A stretch of DNA of 64,000 nucleotides, from assembly GCA_001630475.1 (NCBI GenBank), contig KV419458.1, positions 1 through 64,000 of the forward strand, in the 5' to 3' direction. Below the pieces are notes generated by a model that worked only from the letters and a program-made list of their open reading frames with translations, was not told the DNA's origin and ran no database searches. The translations under genes were made by a program, and so were the position numbers. The first letter of the stretch is position 1. Every line of letters starts with the position of its first letter. This document shows positions 22,501-30,729 of the stretch, piece after piece. Source of the DNA: Sistotremastrum niveocremeum HHB9708 (Eukaryota > Basidiomycota > Agaricomycetes > Sistotremastrales > Sistotremastraceae).

Positions 22501-24363
22501 AAACCGTCGGCTTGGGCTCAAGGTTACGAGACCCTATTCCCTTCTCCTGCGAAAACTACGCCTAACCCCAAGACTCGTGCTGGTAGGCGAAGGTTAAAGA
22601 AGGTTGCGGCCGTACCTCTTCTTAGTTCAGAAGAACCCCCGTCTCTAGATCGAGCGACTAGCGCCGATCTTAAAGAGTCAGGAGGACGAGCGATGGGCGC
22701 CGTCTCTCCTGGCTCCTCTCCATCCGACCTCTCCGATGTGGTGCCAGGAGAGAACGTGGTCATAGAAACTGATGCTGATCGCTACGACGCTCAATTACAA
22801 GAACAGCGAGCTTTGAAGCCTGGGACTTTTATAATTTCGGCCTCTCCGGAAACGATACAAGCCTATGTACAAGGTTACGCCAAGGATATAGCCTTCAAGT
22901 CTCGATGGTTAGATCCAAAATCCAGCGCCGACGATTGGTATCCTGGTCGAAGGTATTACAAGGACGCCTCCGGATTGCTCTACTTCCGCGATGCCGACCT
23001 GAAACCTCGATTATGCGTGCCTGGGCCCTTACGCGCATCCCTTCTCCGTCAGTATCACGAGAGTCCCATTACTGGCGGACACGCCGGCGCCGAGAAGTTG
23101 TGGGCCCATATGAGCCAAAAATTCTTCTGGCCGAAGATGAAGAAGGACCTTGAGACTTTCTGTTCCTCGTGCGATATATGCCAGAAGACGAAGAAGTCCA
23201 ATTTCTCCAAATTCGGGTTATTGTACCCTCATGACATCCCTTCTGAGCCATACGAGAGCGTATCCTTAGATTTGATTGTTGACTTGCCGTTGTGTGACAA
23301 CTTTAACGCGGTGCTAGTCGTGGTAGATCGATTTACGAAGCACGCACAATTCATTAAAACCACTTCTGGATTGGATCAAGAAGGATTTGCGGACTTATTC
23401 ATCAACCACGTAGCACTTCGCTTCGGTTTGCCGTCCTCTATCATTGCCGACCGGGATCCCCGCTGGGTAAACCATTTCTGGAAGTCGGTCTGTCGTCGGT
23501 TAGATGTGAAACTAGCCCTATCTACCGCTCGTCACCCCCAACATGATGGTCAAACGGAGATCGTTAACCAACAGCTGGAAACCATGCTGAGGGCTTATGT
23601 AGCGAAGGACAAGGCTTCCTGGCCGCACTGGCTGCCGATGCTGGAATATGCGTATAATTCGCTGCCTAGTGGCACTACGAAGTCTTCTCCGTTCTACTTA
23701 CTCTACGGTTACTTGCCCCGAGGTCCCTGGGACTACTTGACGACTCGCCCTCAAGGAGTCACGCGCTTAATCGACGAACACGAAGGCGCTCAGCGATTTA
23801 TCTCCCAGTTTCGCATGCTAAGGCAAGCAGCCCGAGATGCCATTGCTAAAGCGCAAGAGAAACAAGCCCGAGCTTACAACAAAGGGCGAAAAGAGCTCGT
23901 CTTTCAGCCAGGAGATTTAGTCATGATTAACCCTCATAGTCTACAACTTAAGGAATCTAAGGGACCTGCGCGCAAGCTTACCCAGTTAAGAATCGGTCCT
24001 TACCCTGTGCAAGAAAGAGTAGGGCCGAATTCGTATCGAATCGAGCTCACTGACAATTATCCGATGCACAATGTCATTAATGTCTCACACCTCTCACGCT
24101 ACCGGCGTTCGCCCGACGAGTTCGGCGAAAGGAGTACTCTACCGGAGACGAGAACGGAGCCTCCTACTGAAGAGTATTCCGTGGACAAAATAATTGCTCA
24201 CCGATGGAATAGATCTAAGAAACAGTTTGAATTTCTAGCTCGTTGGGAGAATTACGGGCCGGAGCATGACGAATGGCTGAGTCGTAAGGACTTACGTAAT
24301 GCCCCAGCCCGTCTGCGCGCCTACCTTGACGACCCCAACCAGAATTTAAATCTCCGCCGTTAG
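19537..24363 (+). CDS. Pol polyprotein: protease, RT, RNase H, integrase, chromodomain
   Basis: The frame overlaps the end of gag and lies one base back relative to it, an arrangement for which Ty3/gypsy elements are known to use frameshifting. Visible parts in order: aspartic protease (FDSGADLSLIS), reverse transcriptase with YIDDIVVYS, RNase H with LYTDASE, integrase zinc-binding HHCC segment, integrase core (DLIVDLP, ADRDPRW, GQTEIVNQQLE), and a C-terminal chromodomain (ARWENYGPEHDEWLSRKDL). Confidence 0.95.
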   Translation: MPRRFLDFFFFPVGFPLPLSDCAGGETNFVDRDVCINRLVPSPSAAAIKHLNPFRRTLPGRSSVGVSVLSVPGQLVDPDASLIDLRFDSGADLSLISEGYYRSLPTPPPLKKGFKLKLLQLTSSETRVLGYVNTKIYLVNSQGQRISLDVEAYVVTGMTVPVLLGEDFHENYSLTVQRKLGYPTTIKIGSLPHLFTAVSTSRSLEARLVTRCPNAPQSLADRRASRARSRRRRKDKTRQRTSIGQVLRAKETVTIPAFSTKKVTVDGDLGTDKSWLVERSLVHLEGGSYLLVPSSLFESSNPVIPVSNPTHLPRILRKGELLANADSPEDILSADTPDARLSRHAHFVKNYLSLSTSPVLQTTASEDVTAASYAAETTASAEEGVEDLTGPKTAETVDPNDYSSSDLEAVLDISADVPSDVRRAALKMLQRRTAAFGFDGRLGHHAHQATIPLIPTAKPVSLPMYGSSPAKKEIIETQIKKWLELEVIEPSRSPWGAPVVIIYRNDKPRFCVDYRKLNAVTVADEHPIPRQTEILDALSGSTVLSSLDALSGFNQISMAEEDKAKTAFRSHLGLYQFKRMPFGLRNGPAIFQRIMQEILSPFLWLFALVYIDDIVVYSKSYADHLSHLDQVLQAVEDSGITLSPNKCHFFYSSILLLGHKVSRLGLSTHDAKIEAIDKLAAPTNIPSLRTFLGMAVYFSAFIPYYSFTVAPLFRLLRQGSAWKWDVEEEGAFQDIKKALQNAPVLGHPIPGSPYRLYTDASELAIAGCLQQVQKIRAGDLKGTPAYEKITKAWERKLPPPRFAIKLKSRISDLPPDTSWAETIDETEIIVERVIAYWSRTCKPAESRYSVTEHEALAAKEALVKFQAIVEGEPIILVTDHAALSWARTHDHTNRRLGGWGAILNAFPGLDIIHRPGREHTNVDPLSRLPRKPPDHCSPSSDPSIPIRPLEDHSLTESPSAAAPAEKFGDYLAVNEAMVTTRAQAGVPGKPSAWAQGYETLFPSPAKTTPNPKTRAGRRRLKKVAAVPLLSSEEPPSLDRATSADLKESGGRAMGAVSPGSSPSDLSDVVPGENVVIETDADRYDAQLQEQRALKPGTFIISASPETIQAYVQGYAKDIAFKSRWLDPKSSADDWYPGRRYYKDASGLLYFRDADLKPRLCVPGPLRASLLRQYHESPITGGHAGAEKLWAHMSQKFFWPKMKKDLETFCSSCDICQKTKKSNFSKFGLLYPHDIPSEPYESVSLDLIVDLPLCDNFNAVLVVVDRFTKHAQFIKTTSGLDQEGFADLFINHVALRFGLPSSIIADRDPRWVNHFWKSVCRRLDVKLALSTARHPQHDGQTEIVNQQLETMLRAYVAKDKASWPHWLPMLEYAYNSLPSGTTKSSPFYLLYGYLPRGPWDYLTTRPQGVTRLIDEHEGAQRFISQFRMLRQAARDAIAKAQEKQARAYNKGRKELVFQPGDLVMINPHSLQLKESKGPARKLTQLRIGPYPVQERVGPNSYRIELTDNYPMHNVINVSHLSRYRRSPDEFGERSTLPETRTEPPTEEYSVDKIIAHRWNRSKKQFEFLARWENYGPEHDEWLSRKDLRNAPARLRAYLDDPNQNLNLRR

Positions 24364-24418
24364 ACGTCTACCCACTACCTCTACCATCTCTGAAGCGACA
24401 GCGCTCTGAGACGAGTAG

Positions 24419-27400
24419 ATGGCCAGTATACTCCGCTTCTTCGAGGTTAGGAGCGTGCGATACGCCACTCTTAACTATCCTTTCATCCCTTCAGACGTAC
24501 TGCGTCTAGACCCCGCTGTTGATCCTCCTTTGCCCTACATCGAGCTCGAAACCGGCGAACTCGGTCGCATCAATATATCTTCCCTATGTTCAACTTACTC
24601 TTCTCGCGCCCCATACCTCCCGTGGATTGCCGCGCCGGCCAATTCTCTTTATTCGTCCCAGTCCGATTGTGAATACAACGGAGTCTTCACTCCTATATTC
24701 CCCCTCCAATGGCTCATCTCAACCAAGGAGGGGTTCGCTCTCGTCGAGGAGGTCTGGAGAATGCTGAGCCGAGCTCTGGAGACGGTTCTATTCGCAGTAA
24801 GCGAGGTTATAGAGACGGCCAAGCTAGAGAAAGTTACTTTACCCATCTCCTCCCTGCCTCCGTTGGATTCGACTCGGCCTTCTCCCTTTCGTTCCACCGT
24901 TCATGCGTCTTCCTGGCTGCGTCTCACGGCCTCCTCCATCAAAATTCACATTGCCTTCGTGCATTGGTTCATCGACACGCATCCGAATACTCTTCTTCCC
25001 CGCGCCACGTTGCCATCGTCTCAATTCTACTCTATTCCTACCGACGCCAGCGACTACAAACACAAATTGGGCTGCATTATCGATTTCGGAGCCACTCAGA
25101 CGTCACAATGGGCAGCTCTCGATCTGATCAAGGAATTGGAGAAGCATAAGGTCCCTTATATTTTCCCGGTGCCCGAGAACTTACTGGATAACGCCGTGTT
25201 TGATCGATTCCGTCCCACTCCTTTGCGAGACCCTACTCCGCCGCCTGCGCCGATCCCTCCTCTTCCCCATAAGCTGCCGCCAATGACCTACATCAAGGTC
25301 GATTACGACCGCGGGAAGAGAATTGAGTCGAAGCTTTCCAAGCCTGACGGCCGACGGATGGATAGGGACGATGGGTATTACTCTATGGTCGATCGCAAGT
25401 TCAACATTTGCTATATCTCGGATTCTCCCTTTCCTGGTCAAGAGGACGACTCGGACGACGATTTCGGGCCTTACAGAGTTAATATGGAACCGAGTGGTCT
25501 ATCACGCCCGGGTCCTAGGCCTGACTCGCCCCCAATGTCGGAAGCGCCTCGTTCTCCTATGGCTACTCCCTTGGCTTCGCCTGTGCTACAGCCGAGAATC
25601 GAAACGCATTCGCATGCCAATCGTATCCCCGCTCCTTTGCGCGCCGCGAGTCCTATGTTCGAGGACACGGAGAATAGCTCGGCCAATGAGCTCAATGCTG
25701 TTCCTCCCTCTTACCGCCCTCCTTATGTTTCGTCTTCGGTTTCACGAGCTCCATCTCATTCCATCCCTCGTTCCCCTAAGCCGTCTACGGCTTCCCGAGG
25801 AGAGACGATTGCGTCCTCCTCCAATCCCCGCCGAGGAACAGAAGTGCGACAGCGCGCTGATGTTCCTCGACGAACTTACCTCACCAGGACTTCGGGAAAT
25901 TCCTCTTCATCCTCAGGCTCGAACCGAGATATGTCCGGTCCTTCCGCTGCCTATCGGCGCTCGAAGAGGGAACGTTCTCCTCCTCGTTACAGGGAACGAC
26001 GTAACGATTTTGCTCCCCGTTGGCAAGGGTCGTCCTATCGTCCTGGTCCTACCCCGCCTCGTTCTCGGCCCTCTTACTCTAACTCAGGTTGGGGCCAAGC
26101 CGCAGTCGAACATGGCTGGGAATTGCCCTACGACCCTCCTAGGCCCAGCTGGTCTCCTCCTCGCCCGTCTCCGCCTCCTCGTCCCTCTCCTCCTCCTGCC
26201 CATCAGGGAGACGGCGGCTGGGCCGGAACGTTCGCGCGCCCTCAGAGTTCCCTAATTGCAAGGGCGCGAGAGCCTGTTCCTCCCCTAGTGACTCCCCCAG
26301 CGCCGGGACACGTTCTTACGTCGAGGATATCTATGCCTCCCTTGCTGCGTCCCAGGCCTCGGGAAGCTACGCCCCCTTCTTTAGCCTCGCGTCTCACCGC
26401 TCCCCGAGCCCCTTCTTTGGCTGAGCGACTCGCTCCAATAGAAAACGCTGGCCCGTCCTTGCTACGCCGAATGGACGATGTACATATGTCTCCTCCGTCA
26501 TCGCCTTCTCATTCTGCTGTAGATATTACCCCTCCTATTAATACTCCCGTTAATACGAATCCTCCTACGCCTGCTCCTCCCCCCGCGGTCGCCGATGCTT
26601 CCCCTCAAGTGTATAGACGACGAGCCTTTATCGCGCTGTACTGGGACGTGCATCCGTCTCCTGAAATTCCCACCGCCCTAATTGACCCGCTCCGGCTGTT
26701 ATCCATGTCTATGTTAGTTCGTCGACGGTTTCTAGAAGTCGCACCTTCCTTTACCTCGCTTGACGAAGCCGTAATGTGGTTGGTGGAAATTCGAGCTCCC
26801 TTCCGACTCTACGTTCATAGGGACCATGTGGTTACTCCCCCTCTAGCTACGGCTCCTATTCTCCCAGATTACTTCCGTTTCGACCCCGAGCCTTACCCTC
26901 TACTCTCTCCCTCTATCAGCAGTCCGATTCCGGCGTCCCTCTACGGACAGTATCTGCTCGCTCTGAGGGCTTTAACCCTCTACCCGCACGCTCGTGCGTA
27001 CCTTTCGAGAGGAAGCCTAGTCTCTCGCTTAGTAGACTGGGGGGGGGATGCCAACGTGGAATCTCGCTCCTTTGACCGACAACGAGCCCTTGAACACTCA
27101 GAAGATTTAGTCGTCCATCAGAGACGCGACTCCCATGCCTCGCTGCCCTTCGTAGACGACCATCTGTCGCCCGCCGAGTTACTGCAGCTTATTGGTGCTA
27201 TTCGTGTCACGCTCCCCAATGGAGCTTCGACTATGCTATATTTCTTTCCCCCGCTTAGAGTCTTCGAGGATTCGCCGTTCTGGACTGGGTCTTGGACAAT
27301 GGCTTGTGAGCTATGGTTCGTTCGTCGCGCTACCGCTGTATTAGAACGTAACGCGCCTCCTTGGCCAGAGCGGGATTGGCAGCGAGCGCTGAGACAGTCC

Positions 27401-27481
27401 GCCGTCGATCGAGTTAACTGGGCCACCAATATAGATGCTGAATTAGCTTGGGTGGAAGAACGAGATGGGCCTCTTAACTGA
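24419..27481 (+). CDS. Third ORF of the Ty3/gypsy element, unknown function
   Basis: About 1,020 codons between pol and the 3' LTR, starting 55 bp after the pol stop. The protein has a folded-looking N-terminal third (MASILRFFEVRSVRYATLNY onward), a long Pro/Ser/Arg-rich middle (about 25480-26600), and a C-terminal part with many Trp and aromatic residues (WSP, YWDVHPSPE). No membrane segment, signal peptide or known enzyme motif was seen, so there is no basis to call it an envelope. Most fungal gypsy elements lack such an ORF. Confidence 0.75.
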   Translation: MASILRFFEVRSVRYATLNYPFIPSDVLRLDPAVDPPLPYIELETGELGRINISSLCSTYSSRAPYLPWIAAPANSLYSSQSDCEYNGVFTPIFPLQWLISTKEGFALVEEVWRMLSRALETVLFAVSEVIETAKLEKVTLPISSLPPLDSTRPSPFRSTVHASSWLRLTASSIKIHIAFVHWFIDTHPNTLLPRATLPSSQFYSIPTDASDYKHKLGCIIDFGATQTSQWAALDLIKELEKHKVPYIFPVPENLLDNAVFDRFRPTPLRDPTPPPAPIPPLPHKLPPMTYIKVDYDRGKRIESKLSKPDGRRMDRDDGYYSMVDRKFNICYISDSPFPGQEDDSDDDFGPYRVNMEPSGLSRPGPRPDSPPMSEAPRSPMATPLASPVLQPRIETHSHANRIPAPLRAASPMFEDTENSSANELNAVPPSYRPPYVSSSVSRAPSHSIPRSPKPSTASRGETIASSSNPRRGTEVRQRADVPRRTYLTRTSGNSSSSSGSNRDMSGPSAAYRRSKRERSPPRYRERRNDFAPRWQGSSYRPGPTPPRSRPSYSNSGWGQAAVEHGWELPYDPPRPSWSPPRPSPPPRPSPPPAHQGDGGWAGTFARPQSSLIARAREPVPPLVTPPAPGHVLTSRISMPPLLRPRPREATPPSLASRLTAPRAPSLAERLAPIENAGPSLLRRMDDVHMSPPSSPSHSAVDITPPINTPVNTNPPTPAPPPAVADASPQVYRRRAFIALYWDVHPSPEIPTALIDPLRLLSMSMLVRRRFLEVAPSFTSLDEAVMWLVEIRAPFRLYVHRDHVVTPPLATAPILPDYFRFDPEPYPLLSPSISSPIPASLYGQYLLALRALTLYPHARAYLSRGSLVSRLVDWGGDANVESRSFDRQRALEHSEDLVVHQRRDSHASLPFVDDHLSPAELLQLIGAIRVTLPNGASTMLYFFPPLRVFEDSPFWTGSWTMACELWFVRRATAVLERNAPPWPERDWQRALRQSAVDRVNWATNIDAELAWVEERDGPLN

Positions 27482-27726
27482 ACCTTCTCCCCCAACCATG
27501 TCGACCACCGTCGACGCCGTCCAAACTTTTGGCAAAAGAATGTGCCCTTAGAGCCCTTCGGTCCATAGGCATCAGTAATCGCCTCTTCAACTCTGCTCAT
27601 CCCGCTTCATATTAAGGCCGACGACGCGTACTATGCCAAGTACTACAAGGCTGCTAGCGCACCAGAGTTGAAGAAGACACGAAGATTTTCGCAAAGATAG
27701 ATCGCATCTTTCGGCTGGGGGGGTGT

Positions 27727-27971
27727 TGTAACGCGTAGTAAATTCACAAGTGTCTTTAAAGCCGATAGCTCCGATCCCTCGATGTAGCTACTCGTAAACA
27801 TGAACAAATATCATCGCTTTTACTTCTCATTTACTAGACTACGGTCTCGTGTGCGATCGTTCAAGCCGATCTTCGTTCTATTTTACTTCTAAGCTGAGTA
27901 TTTCTTTGTCTTCGACACCAGTCATAACTCCGTAGGCCTCCCTCACGTCGATCCCTCAACCAGTCGTTACA
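27727..27971 (+). repeat. 3' LTR of the Ty3/gypsy element
   Basis: 245 bp, matching the 5' LTR by eye, preceded by the G-rich tract GGCTGGGGGGGTG. Confidence 0.93.
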
Positions 27972-28106
27972 TCCACCGCGATCCCGAGCGGTGACAGGGG
28001 GTTCGCTAGAGGATCCGCCGATTCACCTTATATGGTCGTGGGGCTCGGCTAGACTTCTCCCGCTCAGCCATCGGCCTTTATAGCGTCATATTCCCACAAC
28101 AACTAG

Positions 28107-29900
28107 TGGAATCAAATTCTTGCGTACCAACAAGAAGTGAGCCTCTTTCATGTTTGCATGATACAAGTCGGTAGAATTTCTACAAAACTGCTTAGTCAGC
28201 GGTAGTCCGCGTTCCTCGAAGTCGAATGATCGAACGCAACTCATGTCTCTTCTTGTCCTTGACCGCAAATCTCAGAGCTTCCAAAATCTCTCAAAGCCAC
28301 GCATGGACATCGACAAAGGGGCTCAATCTCATTGCTTGGCCAAGTGACTTCTGGAATTTTTCTCGTTGGCACCACTGGCATAACGTGAAAATCGTAGAGG
28401 ACAACTCGATACCTGTGTTCTCGCTATGCCCTACTACTGTATATCAAGCTCTTTCATGAGAAACGGTGATATGGACTCTGTGGATCGACGACTGCTGCCT
28501 ATATGCATGTCGTATATGATCGGACGGCTCAAAAGTTCGTTCGAAACGGTGCTTCTATTTTGAGGTTGCGGTGCAGAGGCTGGAGTCTTAAGGTAAGTCC
28601 AATATCAATTGCGTGATGATTTTTGAAGTGTACTGACCGTGACCTAGAGACGTCGTTCTGGAGGCCTAAGCTGGATTGAACGACTGTCCGATTTGTGAGG
28701 GTCGCCAGATCGAGTAGGAGGGTTGGAATGATTGTTGAGGAAGCTGGTGAGTTCCAATGAAATAAGCTTTTCTACGACTTCGACCTGAGGCCTCCCAGAT
28801 ATGAATACTGCACATGAACATCTTAAATGTTCGTCCTTCAAGATCATCGACCGTCTCAGATGTCATGGTTTCGTCCCATTCAAGTTATCGTGAGCCGCGG
28901 GTGGATATTAATCAATACACAAACAATACGATACTAATGGGATGAATTCTCGAGTCAGAAGTATGCTGCAGATATGCCCTCAATATTTTGTGCTGCAGAG
29001 GACGACTTCCAAGGGACTTGTCTGACCGTGAGATTTTCTTCTTTCGAAAAACCCGGTCTGGCATCGTGGATGTTTTTTTCACGATGCAAGATCATGACGA
29101 ATGAGTTGACAGGGCGAGGCGAGTGATGCCACGTCGATTGCATGTTAGCAATCGAACGTTCCTTTCTCATGAGATGACTCACTGAAGAGATTCTCCTCGT
29201 TGAAATCTGAACTTGATTGAATCCATGGCTCTGCATCGATTGAATGTGAGTCCACTGCAATGTTTGATTTTCTTGAGTCCGACAAGAATGATCACATTTG
29301 ATAGGATAAATTTTCGAAATCCAGAGAATTTAGAGAATCGATGATGATAGGAGTTTGGCTGAGGATGAAGTTTCTGATACAGAGCTGCTTGCGAGAAGTC
29401 TAATGTCAGCTGCGTCGTCTAGCAACGATCATGGGGAGGACATCGACTCATTGTGAATACCGGATCCATTTTTTCAGCCAGCCTTGACCAGATGGCAAAC
29501 GAAATCGCCCAGCTAAGCTTCGGATTTGACAATCTTGAGATCAACAGCTCCGGTGCATACGCTTTTGATTAGGAGAATTAGAGGCCGATCTTTGAATATT
29601 CTATCCAGGAGGACGAGACCATCTACTAGTACGGCATGAAGCTCGATCAAGCCTCAACGGTCCGGTGCAGCTAGAGACTTGAGGTGGGACGTCCTTCGTT
29701 CAGGTTCATTCAGGCGAGAACGTCGGAGGTCTTGTTGGAAGTCATAATGGAACTTAAGTTGTCAGCGAAGATATTGAGACGTTCCGAGAAAGAGAAGGCA
29801 GCTGCAAAGGAGCTTGAATTCTTCGGAATGCCTGGAGTCCCAACGAGAAGAGGAGCTTGGTCAAGGGTTGTCAGCCGATACCAAAATCTTGCTCGATCAT
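28107..29900 (+). pseudogene. Spacer before copy 5, with kinase-like relic
   Basis: The first 150 bp match the 3' flank of other copies. Around 28550-28850 are pieces that parallel family exons: AVQRLES-like text for the end of the alpha-C helix exon; a segment ending ARSSRRVGMIVEEAG followed by a GTGAGT donor; then an acceptor and a stretch matching the AYDYLQ exon. Frames are broken by stops. The same decayed fragment recurs at the same place in the spacers before copies 6, 7, 9 and 10. Further short coding-like stretches (about 29480-29900) could not be assigned. Confidence 0.5.
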
Positions 29901-30276
29901 GACATCGAGCGCATTTCTGAACTGAACCTTTCGTGTCCTGTGTACAGTAGTTGACGAAATCTGTGCAGAGAAAATGGCCAGTAGAATCGAACGCAGTTGG
30001 AACTTGAAGGCATGTCAAATTCCTTAGCCTAGTGTTACTGCGATTGCTTCGCGACCGTGACGAACGGCTTGCCAAAAAGCCCGTGTAGCAGCCGATCATG
30101 CATGGACATGACGAATATCCAATTTCTGCCAAGTCTGCCGTCGTCGATATGTCAAGAAGGGTATTATTCTCGTCTTCAAAGTGAGTATACGAAGTTTTGT
30201 CTGTTGAGAAGGCCAAAGACGCGTCGTTCGAGGTTCTCGGTCGACCTTTAGAGTGCTGGAAGATGGGATGCTGAGA

Positions 30277-30729
30277 TGACGTCACGCGAATTTTGTCGAA
30301 TAATTCCATGATCAACGGAAAATCAATGTGAAGGCTGCATGAGACGAACCTCGACACATTCATTTCTTTTGGATATCTCTGATAAATATATTCAAGGGCG
30401 AGAAGGAATTACTTTTGCCAGATCGCAGCGGAGCGCACAGAGAGCACTCGGTCTTCCGGCCTTAGGACCGAGGCTCTCTTCCTCACCACCGTGACCATGT
30501 CATCGCAATCCGCAACACCACTATCAACCCACGAACTGCAATGTCGCACCGATTTTTCATCTCGTTTTTCCAGAAATGCCACCGCTGTGCTGAATAGGAG
30601 GCTTTGAGGACACAGCCTCGGCGTCTTTGAAGGTACGACTACCATGCATCCACCCACTTTTATTTCCTAAAGCTCATTCCCATTCCCAGCCAGACCCCCT
30701 CCCCTGTCCCTCTTCTCACTCTCTCGACG
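30277..30729 (+). promoter_or_regulatory. Promoter and leader of copy 5
   Basis: TGACGTCA lies at 30277-30284 (446 bp before the ATG) and ATAAATATA at 30382-30390. The CTCGGTC / GACCGAG inverted repeat is near 30446-30472. An upstream ORF at 30497-30607 begins MSSQSATPL. A clean GAGGCT / AGCCTC hairpin (about 30598-30619) stands just before the predicted leader intron (donor GGTACGAC near 30631, acceptor before 30695). Confidence 0.6.

Larger units (their letters stand above)
16378..27971 (+). mobile_element. Ty3/gypsy chromovirus-type LTR retrotransposon, looks whole
   Basis: Flanking LTRs are 16378-16622 and 27727-27971, 245 bp each, TGTAACG...CGTTACA, and appear identical by eye. A 5-bp target duplication TCCAC lies at 16373-16377 and 27972-27976. 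A primer-binding-like region follows the 5' LTR and a G-rich polypurine tract precedes the 3' LTR. Three long reading frames lie between: gag, pol (protease, RT, RNase H, integrase, chromodomain) and a third ORF. Domain order RT-RNase H-integrase and the C-terminal chromodomain place it with chromoviruses of the Metaviridae. Identical LTRs suggest a very recent insertion. Confidence 0.95.
15394..28101. mobile_element. Probable solo LTR, split by nested insertions
   Basis: The outer sequence starts TGTAAGGACCC at 15394 and ends CCCACAACA at 28101, with a 5-bp duplication ACTAG on both sides (15389-15393 and 28102-28106). Other spacers carry the uninterrupted site ACTAGTAGAATC (for example near 58034), which acts as an empty site. 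Removing the nested hAT relative and the gypsy element leaves about 590 bp with TG...CA ends and a TATA-like ATATAAAAG near 16258, the form of a solo LTR. No internal coding region of its own remains. Its family cannot be named. Confidence 0.6.

Noticed and set aside
25323-26255. 310-residue ORF in another frame of the gypsy third ORF
   Set aside because: It overlaps the longer frame fully and has the Leu/Arg-rich composition expected of a shadow of a proline-rich frame.
24419-27481. Envelope gene in the gypsy element
   Set aside because: No signal peptide, transmembrane segment or Cys pattern could be seen; position alone is not enough.
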